Numbered from the stretch's first letter, positions 15,578 to 24,720 are shown. The stretch is 59,655 nucleotides of DNA from Fervidibacter sinensis (GCA_032161045.1 JAVHTH010000021.1); one strand, 5' to 3'. The notes: generated by a model not told the origin, from the letters alone. Made by a program: numbers and translations.

Positions 15578-18484
15578 GTGAGTGTTTGGAGATGGATAAG
15601 CGGGACTTTGCTCGGTTTGTGGTTGGTAGTGGGGTTGTGTGGCATTTCTGGACGGAGCGTGGGTGTGGTCGCATACCTATTTCCGCTCTTGACAATTTTC
15701 TCCCTCGCCAACTCCGAAGAGAACGATGCACTTGCATGGCCACAAATTGGGCAAGAAAGTCGTCCATGGACTTACTGGTGGTGGCTTGGAAATGCTGTCA
15801 CAAAAGAGGAAATCTCCCGCCACATGCAACTTTTCAAGCAGGCAGGTCTCGGCGGCGTTCACATCATCCCTATTTACGGCGCACAAGGCTACGAAAGCCG
15901 ATACATCACTTACCTCAGCGATTTATGGCTTGAAATGCTCGCTCACACCCTCAACGAAGGGCAGCGACTTGACATCGGTGTTGACATGACTTTGGGCACA
16001 GGCTGGAACATGGGTGGTCCTTGGATTGACGAAAGTTTTGCAGCGAAAAGGCTGCTGATTCGCACTTTCACGCTTAAGCAAGGTGAAAGGTTGGACGAAC
16101 CAATCTATCCCGAACAACCCAATGCTATCCTTCATGCTTTGATGGCTTTCGGTCAAGGTGGGCAAGTTTTAGATCTGACGAATTGCGTTGACTTGAGGAC
16201 GAAGCGGTTGAACTGGTCGCCGGAAAGCGGCGAATGGAAACTTTACGCTGCCTTTCAGGTCCTTCACGGCATGAAGGTCAAGAGGGCTGCACCGGGCGGT
16301 GAGGGGTATGTCATTGACTTTTTCTCGCGGCGGGCAATTGAACGCTTTCTTGAGCCTTTTGAGAAAGCGTTTGCAAAACTCGGGTCAATGACCAAATTCA
16401 AATTGCGTGCAGTTTACCACGACTCTTTTGAGGTCATGGGGGAAAACTGGACTGACGACTTTTTCGCCCAATTTCAACGCCGGCGAGGCTATGACCTGCG
16501 TCGTTATTTGCCTGCACTTGTTGGAGATGACGAACCTGAAATCGTTTCCCGCGTCCGTTCAGACTTTCGCCAAACCATTGACGAACTCATGCTTGAAGAG
16601 TCTGTCCGACCTTGGGTTGAGTGGGCACACCGTCATGGATTGCTCGTTCGTTACGAGGCTCACGGCTCACCCGGAAATTTGCTTGACCTTTACGCCGCTG
16701 CAGACATTCCCGAAAGCGAAACATTTGGTCCCGATTGGCTCTTACTTGCAGGTGTGAAACCCCTTGAGGGGACACCTCTTCAGCGCGGTCAAGTTGACCC
16801 CAAAACGCTGTTCTTGATAAACAAGTTCGCCTCATCGGCTGCAAATGTAACTGGGAAGAGACTGTGCTCCAACGAGACTGCGACTTGGCTTGGTGAGCAT
16901 TTTAGAGTGCCTTTAGAACATGTCAAGGTTTTGGCTGACTTGCTCTTCCTTGCCGGCATAAACCACATCTTCTATCACGGCGTCCCGTTCTCGCCTTCAG
17001 ATGCTGAATGGCCGGGTTGGCTCTTCTACGCCTCAACTCACTTTGGTCCCACAAATACCTTTTGGCAACACTTCCCCGCTCTCAACGAATACATCGCTCG
17101 CTGTCAAGCCTTTTTGCAACTGGGCAGACCCGATAACGACCTACTTGTTTACTTTCCGATTTTTGACCTTTGGGCAAAGGATGAAGGGACCCGCGGTTAC
17201 CTTCACTTCTTGACCGTTCACTCACAATGGCTTGAAGCAAATTTGACGGAGTTCACACAAGCGGCAAAGCGCCTATGGGAGCGTGGCTACACCTTTGATT
17301 TCGTTTCGGACAGGATGCTGGCAGAGATTGTGAATGCCGAAAACGGTTCAATCCTAACCCCCGGGGGCAAATACAAAGCCTTGTTGGTCGCAGGATGCAC
17401 CTTCATGCAACCGGAAACCCTCAAACGGGTCGTTGAACTGATTGAAAAGGGTGCAATGGTTTTGGTCCTCGGTGAATTGCCCAAGGATGTGCCGGGCTTA
17501 GCAGATTTGGACAGAAGGAGACAAGAGTTTGAAATTTTGCGTGATAGGCTAATCGGTTCGCTGAAAAACTTCCGCAACAATGTTAAGTTGGCGCAAATTG
17601 GTCAAGGTAAGTTACTCGTGTGCGATGACCTTGAAGCGTTGATGAAGGCAGCAGAGATTGAGCGCGAAGAAATGACCGATTTAGGATTGCAATTCGTTCG
17701 GCGCAAGGAAGCCGAGGACCGCTTTGTTTACTTCATCGTCAACCTGAGCGGGCAAAGGTTTGAAGGTTGGGTGCCGATTTCAAAGCCAGCATCATCCGTC
17801 GTCTTATTTGACCCAATGAGTTGTCAAGTCGGTCTCGCTGCCTTGCGTCACATGGACGAACGGACGGAAGTTTACTTGCAACTTGAACCTCGCCAGTCAG
17901 TCATTTTGAGAACAGTCGGACACAAAGTTGAAGGTCAAAGTTGGTTGTATTGGGTGGTTTCGGGAGAGCCAACTCAATTGGACGGCAAATGGCAAGTTGA
18001 ATTCATTGACGGTGGACCAAAACTGCCCAAGCCGACAACTATCTCCCAACTCAGCAGTTGGACTGAATGGACACACGATGACCCAGAACTTCTCAAAGCC
18101 TTTTCAGGCTTGGCTCGCTATCGGGTCACTTTTGATGTGCCAAAGGGAGACGCTGAAGGTTGGCTGCTTGACTTGGGCGAAGTTTGCTACAGTGCAAAAG
18201 TTTGGCTGAACGGGGAATTTCTTGGGACGCTGATTGCCTCGCCTTTCCAGGTTTTCATTCCGCAAAAACTTTTGCGCGAAACGGGCAATGAACTTGTAGT
18301 TGAAGTTGCCAATTTGATGGCAAACCGAATTGCTCACATGGACAGGCAGGGAATGGTTTGGCAAAAGTTCTTTTTCGTCAACATCAACTACAAACCGTTC
18401 AGTGCCGCCAATTGGAAGCCACTGCCTTCAGGCTTGCTTGGACCAGTTCAAATTTGCCCAGTAAGATTTTTCGCCCCAAAGTGA
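15578..18484 (+). CDS. Alpha-L-rhamnosidase, GH106-like
   Basis: A 968-residue secreted protein of the GH106 type, which releases terminal rhamnose from pectin and related glycans. It has an N-terminal signal or anchor (WISGTLLGLWLVVGLCG) and then the family opening RPWTYWWWLGNAVTKEEI, LFKQAGLGGVHIIPIYG and DMTLGTGWNMGGPW. Conserved barrel segments include YHDSFEVMGENWTDDF, HGLLVRYEAHG and CSNETATWLGEHF. The last 150 residues are beta-rich with YRVTFDV and VWLNGEFLG, as in the galactose-binding-like end of these enzymes. GTG 15578 follows GGAGGTGA by six bases. It is divergent from lacI, and a bidirectional hairpin follows the stop. Confidence 0.88.
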   Translation: MSVWRWISGTLLGLWLVVGLCGISGRSVGVVAYLFPLLTIFSLANSEENDALAWPQIGQESRPWTYWWWLGNAVTKEEISRHMQLFKQAGLGGVHIIPIYGAQGYESRYITYLSDLWLEMLAHTLNEGQRLDIGVDMTLGTGWNMGGPWIDESFAAKRLLIRTFTLKQGERLDEPIYPEQPNAILHALMAFGQGGQVLDLTNCVDLRTKRLNWSPESGEWKLYAAFQVLHGMKVKRAAPGGEGYVIDFFSRRAIERFLEPFEKAFAKLGSMTKFKLRAVYHDSFEVMGENWTDDFFAQFQRRRGYDLRRYLPALVGDDEPEIVSRVRSDFRQTIDELMLEESVRPWVEWAHRHGLLVRYEAHGSPGNLLDLYAAADIPESETFGPDWLLLAGVKPLEGTPLQRGQVDPKTLFLINKFASSAANVTGKRLCSNETATWLGEHFRVPLEHVKVLADLLFLAGINHIFYHGVPFSPSDAEWPGWLFYASTHFGPTNTFWQHFPALNEYIARCQAFLQLGRPDNDLLVYFPIFDLWAKDEGTRGYLHFLTVHSQWLEANLTEFTQAAKRLWERGYTFDFVSDRMLAEIVNAENGSILTPGGKYKALLVAGCTFMQPETLKRVVELIEKGAMVLVLGELPKDVPGLADLDRRRQEFEILRDRLIGSLKNFRNNVKLAQIGQGKLLVCDDLEALMKAAEIEREEMTDLGLQFVRRKEAEDRFVYFIVNLSGQRFEGWVPISKPASSVVLFDPMSCQVGLAALRHMDERTEVYLQLEPRQSVILRTVGHKVEGQSWLYWVVSGEPTQLDGKWQVEFIDGGPKLPKPTTISQLSSWTEWTHDDPELLKAFSGLARYRVTFDVPKGDAEGWLLDLGEVCYSAKVWLNGEFLGTLIASPFQVFIPQKLLRETGNELVVEVANLMANRIAHMDRQGMVWQKFFFVNINYKPFSAANWKPLPSGLLGPVQICPVRFFAPK

Positions 18485-18490
18485 AGTGAT

Positions 18491-18526
18491 AGAGGGGCAG
18501 TGACCCTCTGGAGGCACTGCCCCTTT
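18491..18526. terminator. Hairpin terminator between convergent genes
   Basis: AGGGGCAGTG (18493-18502) and CACTGCCCCT (18515-18524) form a perfect 10-base-pair stem with a 12-base loop, followed by TTTACTTT on the plus strand. It lies seven bases after the GH106 stop and ten before the end of the convergent small membrane gene, so it may serve both. Confidence 0.75.
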
Positions 18527-18535
18527 ACTTTGCGG

Positions 18536-18736
18536 CTACTTACTTGGTGGTTTCCCAATCTCAACGGGCTTCTCTCCACCCAATCCAGGTCCTGCTTTGA
18601 AAATCGGAGCAGAGGGTGGAGGGGTCATACCTTCTTGGATGCGAGGGCGACGAAGCCAATAAACACCTGCTATGACAAGCACGACCACAACGATTATTAC
18701 AACAGCAGCCCAAATCGGAACTTCTCGCTGCAACAT
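18536..18736 (-). CDS. Small single-span membrane protein beside DUF1559
   Basis: A 66-residue protein with one strongly hydrophobic segment (WAAVVIIVVVVLVIAGVYWL, residues 9-28), a basic RRPRIQ stop-transfer stretch and a proline/glycine-rich tail. ATG 18736 follows AGGGGGGAA. It begins 15 bases after the stop of a DUF1559 gene and is surely cotranscribed with it. The function is unknown; pairing with a pseudopilin suggests a membrane anchor or assembly partner. Confidence 0.75.
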   Translation of the reverse strand: MLQREVPIWAAVVIIVVVVLVIAGVYWLRRPRIQEGMTPPPSAPIFKAGPGLGGEKPVEIGKPPSK

Positions 18737-18751
18737 TTGTGCTTCCCCCCT

Positions 18752-19732
18752 TCACGGACATCCGACTCCTTTACCACCCGTTTGGGTTGGAGGAGTTGTG
18801 TAGTGACCCCAAAGTTCACGACCGGGAGTCTTATCGTAAATTGGTCCGCCACCTGGAATGCTGGCATCTGGATCCCACGGAACATTCCGCGCAGTTTTGC
18901 AGTCCCACATCACTGGATACCACTTTGAGTGACCATCAGCAAGTGTCATGACAGCACCTCTCAAATGTAGGCGGCTAACATGCCACTGAGTTGCTTCAAG
19001 ACAAGCGGTTGTGAATAGGTCCAAAAGCCCTCCTGATGGATGCTTACCTACCCCACATTGCAAGTCTTGCCAAGCAGCATGGTCGCTTCCTTCTGGGCAT
19101 CCAGTGTAAGGATCAGTCCACCCAGCACACCCTGGTGGGTTGGGTTTGCTGTCGCCAACTAAAATCGTAGATGCTGGAGCCATGAATTCGGCAATTTTCC
19201 TCGTTGCCCCTTGACAACCTGCTGCATGCCCCCAGTTAAAACCGTAGCCACGATAACGAAGAAACGGGGTCAATTCAGGTCCCGCCAAGGGATGAACTCG
19301 GCTTTCAGCCCAATCTGCCATCTTTGCCCCAGCCTTAGATGGGCATTTGAACATTTCCCAGTTGCGAGTATAGGTGTAAAGCAAGTTGAACCAATAGCCC
19401 ATTGTGACCCACGAGTTGGGTTGTGGCTGATTGTAGACTTGTTGAAAACCCATCGCATAAAGGTAGGAGTAGAACCACGGAAACCTTTCATCGTAGTCTT
19501 GTCCGTATTGGTGGAAAGCCATGCCGATTTGTCGCATGTTGCTCAAACAGGAGGCTTGCCTTGCTTTTTCACGGGCTTGACTGAACACGGGGAACAGAAT
19601 TGCTGCCAGGATCGCAATTATTGCGATCACTACCAGCAATTCAATAAGAGTAAATCCGACGAGAGAACGACCTACGGTGGAAACACCACGATGAGGAATA
19701 GACTCTGTTGCCCGACGCCCCATCATTGTCAT
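18752..19732 (-). CDS. DUF1559 prepilin-like protein with long leader
   Basis: A 326-residue DUF1559 protein. The prepilin site (G/FTLIELLVV) lies after an unusually long leader of about 26 residues (MTMMGRRATESIPHRG...). Then come FPVFSQAREKARQASCLSN and a long C-terminal domain with an H-X9-DG motif (HLRGAVMTLADG) and GHSKWYPV. Many glycine, proline and cysteine residues follow. ATG 19732 follows GGGGGGAG by five bases; the frame is open to 19786. It heads a two-gene unit with the small membrane protein and lies at the outer end of the pectin locus. Confidence 0.9.
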   Translation of the reverse strand: MTMMGRRATESIPHRGVSTVGRSLVGFTLIELLVVIAIIAILAAILFPVFSQAREKARQASCLSNMRQIGMAFHQYGQDYDERFPWFYSYLYAMGFQQVYNQPQPNSWVTMGYWFNLLYTYTRNWEMFKCPSKAGAKMADWAESRVHPLAGPELTPFLRYRGYGFNWGHAAGCQGATRKIAEFMAPASTILVGDSKPNPPGCAGWTDPYTGCPEGSDHAAWQDLQCGVGKHPSGGLLDLFTTACLEATQWHVSRLHLRGAVMTLADGHSKWYPVMWDCKTARNVPWDPDASIPGGGPIYDKTPGRELWGHYTTPPTQTGGKGVGCP

Positions 19733-19857
19733 GTTTACTCCCCCCTTTATCATGTTTACCCCTTCATTTCGCCCTCTTGAGGGCAAAGGTGAATTGCCAC
19801 TTTTATTTTAGCCTTCCATCTTGTCGCCGTCAATACCTTAAACTGGAACAGTTGTGT

Positions 19858-21054
19858 TCATCTCCGATGGGAAAACGCTCTTTGAATCACGGCGCAGCCG
19901 ACGATGTCACCTAAGACATTCACTGTCGTGCGAAACATGTCAAGGAACCTGTCAATGGGTAAGATGAGAGCCATTCCCTTGACAGGTAACCCGACAGACT
20001 GAAAAACAAAGGGCATGGTGACCAAACCACCTGCAGGTATTCCCGCCGCTCCTATAGCGGCGAGGTTGGCTGTGACGAAAACGAGAAGTTGTTCAAAAAG
20101 CGATAAGTGAATCCCGTAGGCTTGTGCGACAAAGCAAGCGGCTACCGCCTCATAAAGCGCAGTTCCATCCATGTTGATGGTTGCTCCTAAAGGTAAAACG
20201 AAACTGCCAACTTCGCTGCGAATTCCTGCCCGCTCAGCACATTCAAGAGTTACAGGCAAAGTGGCTGAACTTGAACTTGTGGAGAAAGCGGTGATAAGCG
20301 CAGGTGCAAAGTAGCGGAGATACCTGATCGGTGAAACTCCTGCTAAAAGCCAAACGAGGAACGGAAGGACAAAAAAGCCGTGAATTGCCAATCCCACTAT
20401 AACTGTCAAGGCATATTTTGCCAGCGGCAAGAAGACCGTTAACCCGAACTCCGCTGCGAGCCGAACAGCCAAACCGAAAACACCAAAAGGCGCCACTGCA
20501 AGCAACCAGTGTATGACGATCATCGTCAATTGCAGAAACGAACGGAGAAGTTGTTGAACTGGTTCTCCGGCATCTTGTGCCGTCAAAAGAACCGCTCCCG
20601 TCAAAAGCGCAAGGAAAATCAGTGCGAGCATTTCCCCTTTCGCGAGGGCTTCTATTGGATTTGCTGGAACGATGTTGAGCACGAGGGTTTTCAACTGCAA
20701 TGGAGGCAAATCGGGAGGTCTGCCCTCAGCAAGTGGCATGCCAGCGCCGGGCTGAATGATGTTTACAAGTGTCAAGCCGATTGTAACAGCAATGGCGTTT
20801 GTGGCGAGGTAATAAGCGATCGTCCATCCACCCAACTGTGACAGCCGGGAAATGTTCCCCAACTGAGAAACGCTGAGCGCCAAAGAGCAGAATACGAGCG
20901 GGATAACGATCATCCTCAACGCCCTCAGGAACAAATCGCCCAAGATGCCGCTTAACTCAACGAACCACTGCCAATCCAAATTTCGGCAAACCAACCCTAC
21001 AATGACACCCGCGACAAATCCGACAAAAATCCTCAACGCCGCATCTTTCCTCAC
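19858..21054 (-). CDS. Sodium/proton:dicarboxylate symporter (DAACS family)
   Basis: A 398-residue secondary transporter of the GltP/DctA family, importing glutamate, aspartate or C4-dicarboxylates with sodium or protons. Diagnostic marks are the serine-rich hairpin (FSTSSSSATLPVTLECAE), PLGATINMDGTALYEA and the substrate-binding DRFLDMFRTTVNVLGD. About eight membrane helices and two re-entrant loops are expected. The start is GTG 21054 after GGGAGAG at some distance. It stands alone, and its substrate cannot be fixed from sequence. Confidence 0.92.
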   Translation of the reverse strand: MRKDAALRIFVGFVAGVIVGLVCRNLDWQWFVELSGILGDLFLRALRMIVIPLVFCSLALSVSQLGNISRLSQLGGWTIAYYLATNAIAVTIGLTLVNIIQPGAGMPLAEGRPPDLPPLQLKTLVLNIVPANPIEALAKGEMLALIFLALLTGAVLLTAQDAGEPVQQLLRSFLQLTMIVIHWLLAVAPFGVFGLAVRLAAEFGLTVFLPLAKYALTVIVGLAIHGFFVLPFLVWLLAGVSPIRYLRYFAPALITAFSTSSSSATLPVTLECAERAGIRSEVGSFVLPLGATINMDGTALYEAVAACFVAQAYGIHLSLFEQLLVFVTANLAAIGAAGIPAGGLVTMPFVFQSVGLPVKGMALILPIDRFLDMFRTTVNVLGDIVGCAVIQRAFSHRR

Positions 21055-21434
21055 TCTTCAATCACTCTCCCTGTCATCTGTCGCTGGTTTCGGTTAACGA
21101 ATTTCTGTGGTCGGATGAAATCCATTTCTGGAGCGCGTGGAATGCACCTTGCAAAAATCTTCGGTTAACGAATTTCGTAAACATCCTGTAGGGCGGGGTT
21201 TTACACCCCGCCGGTAAATTTTTGTCGGCACGGTATAAAACCGTGCCCTACTTCAAGCCAACTTCACGCTTTCTGAAGCCAGCGACATGGATATTAGTGC
21301 GTCAAACAGGTTTTCGGATAAAGAGCATAAAGATTTTGCCCTCACGACGACGGAGAAAGCCATGCGCTAAAATCCACTTTGCCTTTGCCGAACCTTTTAT
21401 TGGGGCGGCAACGGACGATAAGGAGGAGATCAAG
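21055..21434. repeat. Intergenic gap with two repeat types
   Basis: This 380-base gap between divergent genes holds two copies of TTCGGTTAACGAATTTC (about 21089-21105 and 21161-21177) and one two-hairpin module at 21188-21251 (GGGCGGGGTTTTACACCCC, then CGGCACGGTATAAAACCGT ending CCCTAC). The remaining part before the HD gene is free of genes; TGCGCTAAAAT near 21362-21372 could be an extended -10 box for it. Confidence 0.75.
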
Positions 21435-22115
21435 ATGTTGGTTGAACAGAAGGTCATCACACTTGAAGATGTGAAGGCGAACGAGAAAGTTCAAACTTTC
21501 GTGAGGTTGGCAGACGAACAGATGGAAGCAATTGGCTACACTGAGCACGGTTTTCGGCATGTCAGCCTCGTCGCCCATAATGCTCGCCGTATTTTGCAAG
21601 ATTTAGGCTTCAACGACCGCCAACCCGAGTTGGCGGCGATCGCTGGATACCTTCACGATGTCGGGAACATGATTTCGCGAATCATGCACAGCAAAACTGG
21701 GGCAATGATTGCGATGCAAATTTTGATGGAGATGGGAATGCCCCCTGACGAAGCGGGGATGGTCGCTGCAGCCATAGGAAACCATGATGAGCAAGAAGGT
21801 GGCTCAATCATCTCACCTGTAACCGCTGCCGTCGTCATCGCCGACAAAGCGGATGTTCATAGGTCGCGAGTTCGCAACCCGAACATGGCAGCCTTTGACA
21901 TTCACGACCGAATCAACTACGCAGCACAGCAAGCCAACCTGTTCGTCAATCCCGGTGAACACGCGATAACCCTTGAGTTGACCATTGACACAAGCATCGG
22001 CAGCGTGTTTGAATACTTTGAGATTTTCATGAGCCGCATGTTGTTCAGCCGTAAGGCAGCAGAGTTCCTCGGTTGCCGATACAAATTGATCATCAATGGC
22101 GTGGAGATGCTGTGA
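21435..22115 (+). CDS. HD-domain phosphohydrolase
   Basis: A 226-residue HD-superfamily protein. The metal-binding set is present: His42 in HGFRHVSLVAHNA, His74-Asp75 in YLHDVGN, a later GNHDEQEGG histidine and the aspartate in VVIADKADVHRSR. Members hydrolyse nucleotides or cyclic nucleotides. The C-terminal 90 residues (from about NMAAFDIHDR) form a separate beta-rich part. AAGGAGGAG lies six bases before ATG 21435; a longer frame from 21222 only translates a repeat and was rejected. The substrate is unknown. Confidence 0.88.
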   Translation: MLVEQKVITLEDVKANEKVQTFVRLADEQMEAIGYTEHGFRHVSLVAHNARRILQDLGFNDRQPELAAIAGYLHDVGNMISRIMHSKTGAMIAMQILMEMGMPPDEAGMVAAAIGNHDEQEGGSIISPVTAAVVIADKADVHRSRVRNPNMAAFDIHDRINYAAQQANLFVNPGEHAITLELTIDTSIGSVFEYFEIFMSRMLFSRKAAEFLGCRYKLIINGVEML

Positions 22116-22130
22116 GATTGTCAAGCCCAA

Positions 22131-23132
22131 TCACTGCTCAAACAACTCAGCCAACTCAACCCATTGTTTTCGCTTTGCGCTCTCAATAGCGCCGAAAACC
22201 ATCGCGAGTGTCTTCAGGTTATCTTGGGCACTGCATTCGGGTTCACGGTTTTCTTTAACGGCGGAAACGAACTCTGCAAGGACCGCTTTCGTGTCAACCA
22301 AAGGGAGCGGATCAAGGGGCAACTCTTTGACGGTTTCCTCCGGGAGCGAGCGACCGTAAACGAGTTTGCCGTTCTCCCAAGTTAGGCTTCCCTTCTCACC
22401 TTCTATCCTCCATTCTCCTTGCCAGTGGTCTGCCTTACCGACACTGCAACCGAGCGCGTGGTGTGTGACCATGATGCCGTCTTGAAACTCAAAGACGACA
22501 GTGTGCCCTACATCTCCCTTGTGCCAACCCCAAGGTGCGTTCCAAGTGTGTGCCCAAACGCGAACTGCATCTCTGTTGAGGACATAGCGCAAAGTGTCAA
22601 AGTGGTGCACCGCCATTTCAATAAGCAAAGCGTAGGGGATTTCAACATAGTGAGCGCCCATGCCCCAAGGTCTGTGAAATCCAACCACGACGGTGTTAAT
22701 CACGCCCAAAAAACCTTCATCAAGGAGCCTTCGTGTTGTCCTCGGCAAAGCGCCGAACCGGTAATTTTGAGCGACCATGTAAGTTAAGCCAGAAGATTTA
22801 ACCATCGCGGCAATTCGTTTTGCCATTGACCAATCTTCACCCATCGCTTTTTCCGCAAGGACATGCAATTTGTGACTGAGCGCAGTTTCGGCGATTTTCT
22901 CGCGGGCGGACGGTGGAGTGACATCCAAAACGAAATCTGCTTCAACTGCTTTCAGCGCTTCTTCCAGAGAGGCAAACAATTGTTCGTCCTTCAAGCCGAA
23001 CCTTTCCTTGGCTTCTTCCCGTCGTTCGGGAACAGGGTCAACGCCAGCAACCAAACTCACAATGTCCATCTCTTGACAAACATGAACCCAATGTTTCCCT
23101 CGTCCTCCCAAACCGACCACGATGCACCTCAT
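22131..23132 (-). CDS. Gfo/Idh/MocA-family NAD(P)-dependent oxidoreductase
   Basis: A 333-residue dehydrogenase. The Rossmann part starts MRCIVVGLGGRGKHWV and continues with VAGVDPVPERREEAKERFG and LHVLAEKAMGEDW, where Lys-Ala replaces the common Lys-Pro. The substrate domain has AVHHFDTLRYVL and GWHKGDVGHTVVF, which carry the usual histidine pair. Members oxidise or reduce sugars and inositols. ATG 23132 follows GAGGAGGT; a frame open to 23237 lacks a start signal. It converges on the HD gene with a 15-base gap and has its own promoter. Confidence 0.9.
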   Translation of the reverse strand: MRCIVVGLGGRGKHWVHVCQEMDIVSLVAGVDPVPERREEAKERFGLKDEQLFASLEEALKAVEADFVLDVTPPSAREKIAETALSHKLHVLAEKAMGEDWSMAKRIAAMVKSSGLTYMVAQNYRFGALPRTTRRLLDEGFLGVINTVVVGFHRPWGMGAHYVEIPYALLIEMAVHHFDTLRYVLNRDAVRVWAHTWNAPWGWHKGDVGHTVVFEFQDGIMVTHHALGCSVGKADHWQGEWRIEGEKGSLTWENGKLVYGRSLPEETVKELPLDPLPLVDTKAVLAEFVSAVKENREPECSAQDNLKTLAMVFGAIESAKRKQWVELAELFEQ

Positions 23133-23175
23133 TTTCAAAACCTCCTCAACGGAAAAATTTCGGAGCCGCGTTAGA

Positions 23176-23225
23176 ATTTTAAGACGCTCAACGGTATTGA
23201 CAACCAGACGGTAACAGTTTAAACT
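23176..23225. promoter_or_regulatory. Back-to-back promoters sharing a -35 region
   Basis: On the plus strand TTGACA (23197-23202) is followed after 17 bases by TAAACT (23220-23225), pointing at the 93-residue gene. On the minus strand TTGTCA (23203-23198) is followed after 16 bases by TAAAAT (23181-23176), pointing at the oxidoreductase. The two -35 boxes overlap by five bases, so only one polymerase could bind at a time. Confidence 0.55.
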
Positions 23226-23289
23226 TGAGCAACGCATAATTTCCTGCCCTCGTCAAAACCCGAAAACTGCCTGCAAGGAGGGACCGATA

Positions 23290-23571
23290 ATGCGCCTCTA
23301 TGTGGCGGTTGATAGCCAAAAATTCAAGTTCATGGGCAACATGGCGAAAACTTTTCAGCAATTGACCGAAACAGTTTCGGAAGGGCAAACGGTTCGTGTC
23401 TTGACAATTTTTTACGACAGCAAAAAGGAAAAGCGGCGGTTCAAGAGAGAACTCAGGGAAGCGGGTGGTGACCTATTGAAAGCGGCTCAAAACTACCTCA
23501 ATTGGTGGAACACCATCCAACAGCGACGGCAAAAGCGCTTGGAAAAGTTGATGACAAGGCGGTCAAAGTAG
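23290..23571 (+). CDS. Conserved-looking hypothetical protein, 93 residues
   Basis: The gene opens with ATG 23290 after a clear AAGGAGGG and ends in TAG. The product is basic and helical in its second half (KKEKRRFKRELREAGG, then QNYLNWWNTIQQRRQKRLEK). The N-terminal half reads like a short beta-alpha fold (MRLYVAVDSQKFKFMG, GQTVRVLTIFYD). No family was recognised. It lies alone between an oxidoreductase and prfA and has a good promoter 65-93 bases upstream. Confidence 0.7.
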   Translation: MRLYVAVDSQKFKFMGNMAKTFQQLTETVSEGQTVRVLTIFYDSKKEKRRFKRELREAGGDLLKAAQNYLNWWNTIQQRRQKRLEKLMTRRSK

Positions 23572-23625
23572 GCGCATTTGGCTAACGCTCTATTCAACCC
23601 AACTTGACATTATGTTCGCTTGGCG

Positions 23626-24720
23626 CTATGTTCTGGCGGTGACTTTTTGCTCCTCCTGCTGCCCTGATAGCCACTTTTGCACTTCAACTCGTCTTATCTC
23701 TGTCAGCAACTCGTCCAAGTCGCCGTCAAGGATGTCCTTAAGTTTGTAAAGGGTGACATCGTATCGGTGGTCGGTGACTCGGTTTTGGATGAAGTTGTAA
23801 GTTCGGTCTTTGTCGCTGCGGTCGCCAGACTTAATTTGCTCTCGGCGCTGTCTCTGTATTTCTGCCTCCTGTTCTCTTCGCTTAATTTCCAAGAGCCGGG
23901 TTTTCAAAATCCGAAGTGCTTTCATTTTGTTTTGATGCTGGCTTCGCTCATCCTGACATTCAACGACCAAGCCAGTCGGTTTGTGCCTTATTCGCACCGC
24001 AGTTTCGTTTTTTTGCATGTGTTGACCGCCGGGCCCTGAAGAGCGGAAGGTCTCAATTTCCAAGTCCTCGTCGCGGATTTCAACATCTGCGTCTTCAGCC
24101 TCAGGTAAAACCGCAACAGTGGCGGCACTCGTGTGAATCCGTCCTGAGGATTCCGTTACGGGAATTCTTTGAACTCTGTGGACACCGCTTTCATATCTCA
24201 AAAGTTTCCATGCATCTTTGCCGCTGATATGCAGGATAACTTCCTTGTATCCGCCCAAAGCCGATGGGCTTTCGTAGACGATTTCCGCCTTCCATCCCTT
24301 CCGTTCGGCGTAGCGGAGGTACATTCGGCAAAGGTCGCGAGCAAACAACGCTGCCTCTTCACCACCGGTTCCTGCCCGGATTTCCATGATGAGGTCTTTA
24401 CCTTCGTTTGGGTCTTTAGGCATCAACGCTTCCGCCAACTCGCTTTCCATCTTTTCCCGAAGAGGTTGAATTTCCTCCAACTCATCAAGGGCGAGTTTGA
24501 CCAAGTCCTCGTCGCTCTCCATCTCCAAAATTTCCCTTGCTTGTTGCTCTCGTTCAAGCAGTCGCTTGTATTCACGGTATCGTTCCACAATGGGCAGAAT
24601 TTCCCCATGCCGACGCATTAAAGCCTGCAATTTCGCCGAATCTTTGGCGGTTTCCGGGTCAGCCAATTGTTCCTCAATTGATTGCAACTCTGCTTCCAAA
24701 GCATCAAGTTGTCTTCGCAT
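23626..24720 (-). CDS. prfA: Peptide chain release factor 1
   Basis: A 364-residue RF1. It has the GGQ motif at 231-233 (SSGPGGQHMQKNE), which drives peptide release, and PVT at 187-189 (RIPVTESSGRIHTS) in place of the RF1 consensus PAT, so it reads UAA and UAG rather than being RF2 with SPF. The N-terminal helical domain (1-105) and the basic C-terminal end are complete. The ATG follows GTAGGTGAAGG. It is the third gene in a conserved rpmE-DUF1385-prfA order. Confidence 0.96.
   Translation of the reverse strand: MRRQLDALEAELQSIEEQLADPETAKDSAKLQALMRRHGEILPIVERYREYKRLLEREQQAREILEMESDEDLVKLALDELEEIQPLREKMESELAEALMPKDPNEGKDLIMEIRAGTGGEEAALFARDLCRMYLRYAERKGWKAEIVYESPSALGGYKEVILHISGKDAWKLLRYESGVHRVQRIPVTESSGRIHTSAATVAVLPEAEDADVEIRDEDLEIETFRSSGPGGQHMQKNETAVRIRHKPTGLVVECQDERSQHQNKMKALRILKTRLLEIKRREQEAEIQRQRREQIKSGDRSDKDRTYNFIQNRVTDHRYDVTLYKLKDILDGDLDELLTEIRRVEVQKWLSGQQEEQKVTART

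Noticed and set aside
21222..21434. 71-codon upstream extension of the HD gene
   Set aside because: The extension begins inside a two-hairpin repeat, and AAGGAGGAG stands before the internal ATG at 21435.
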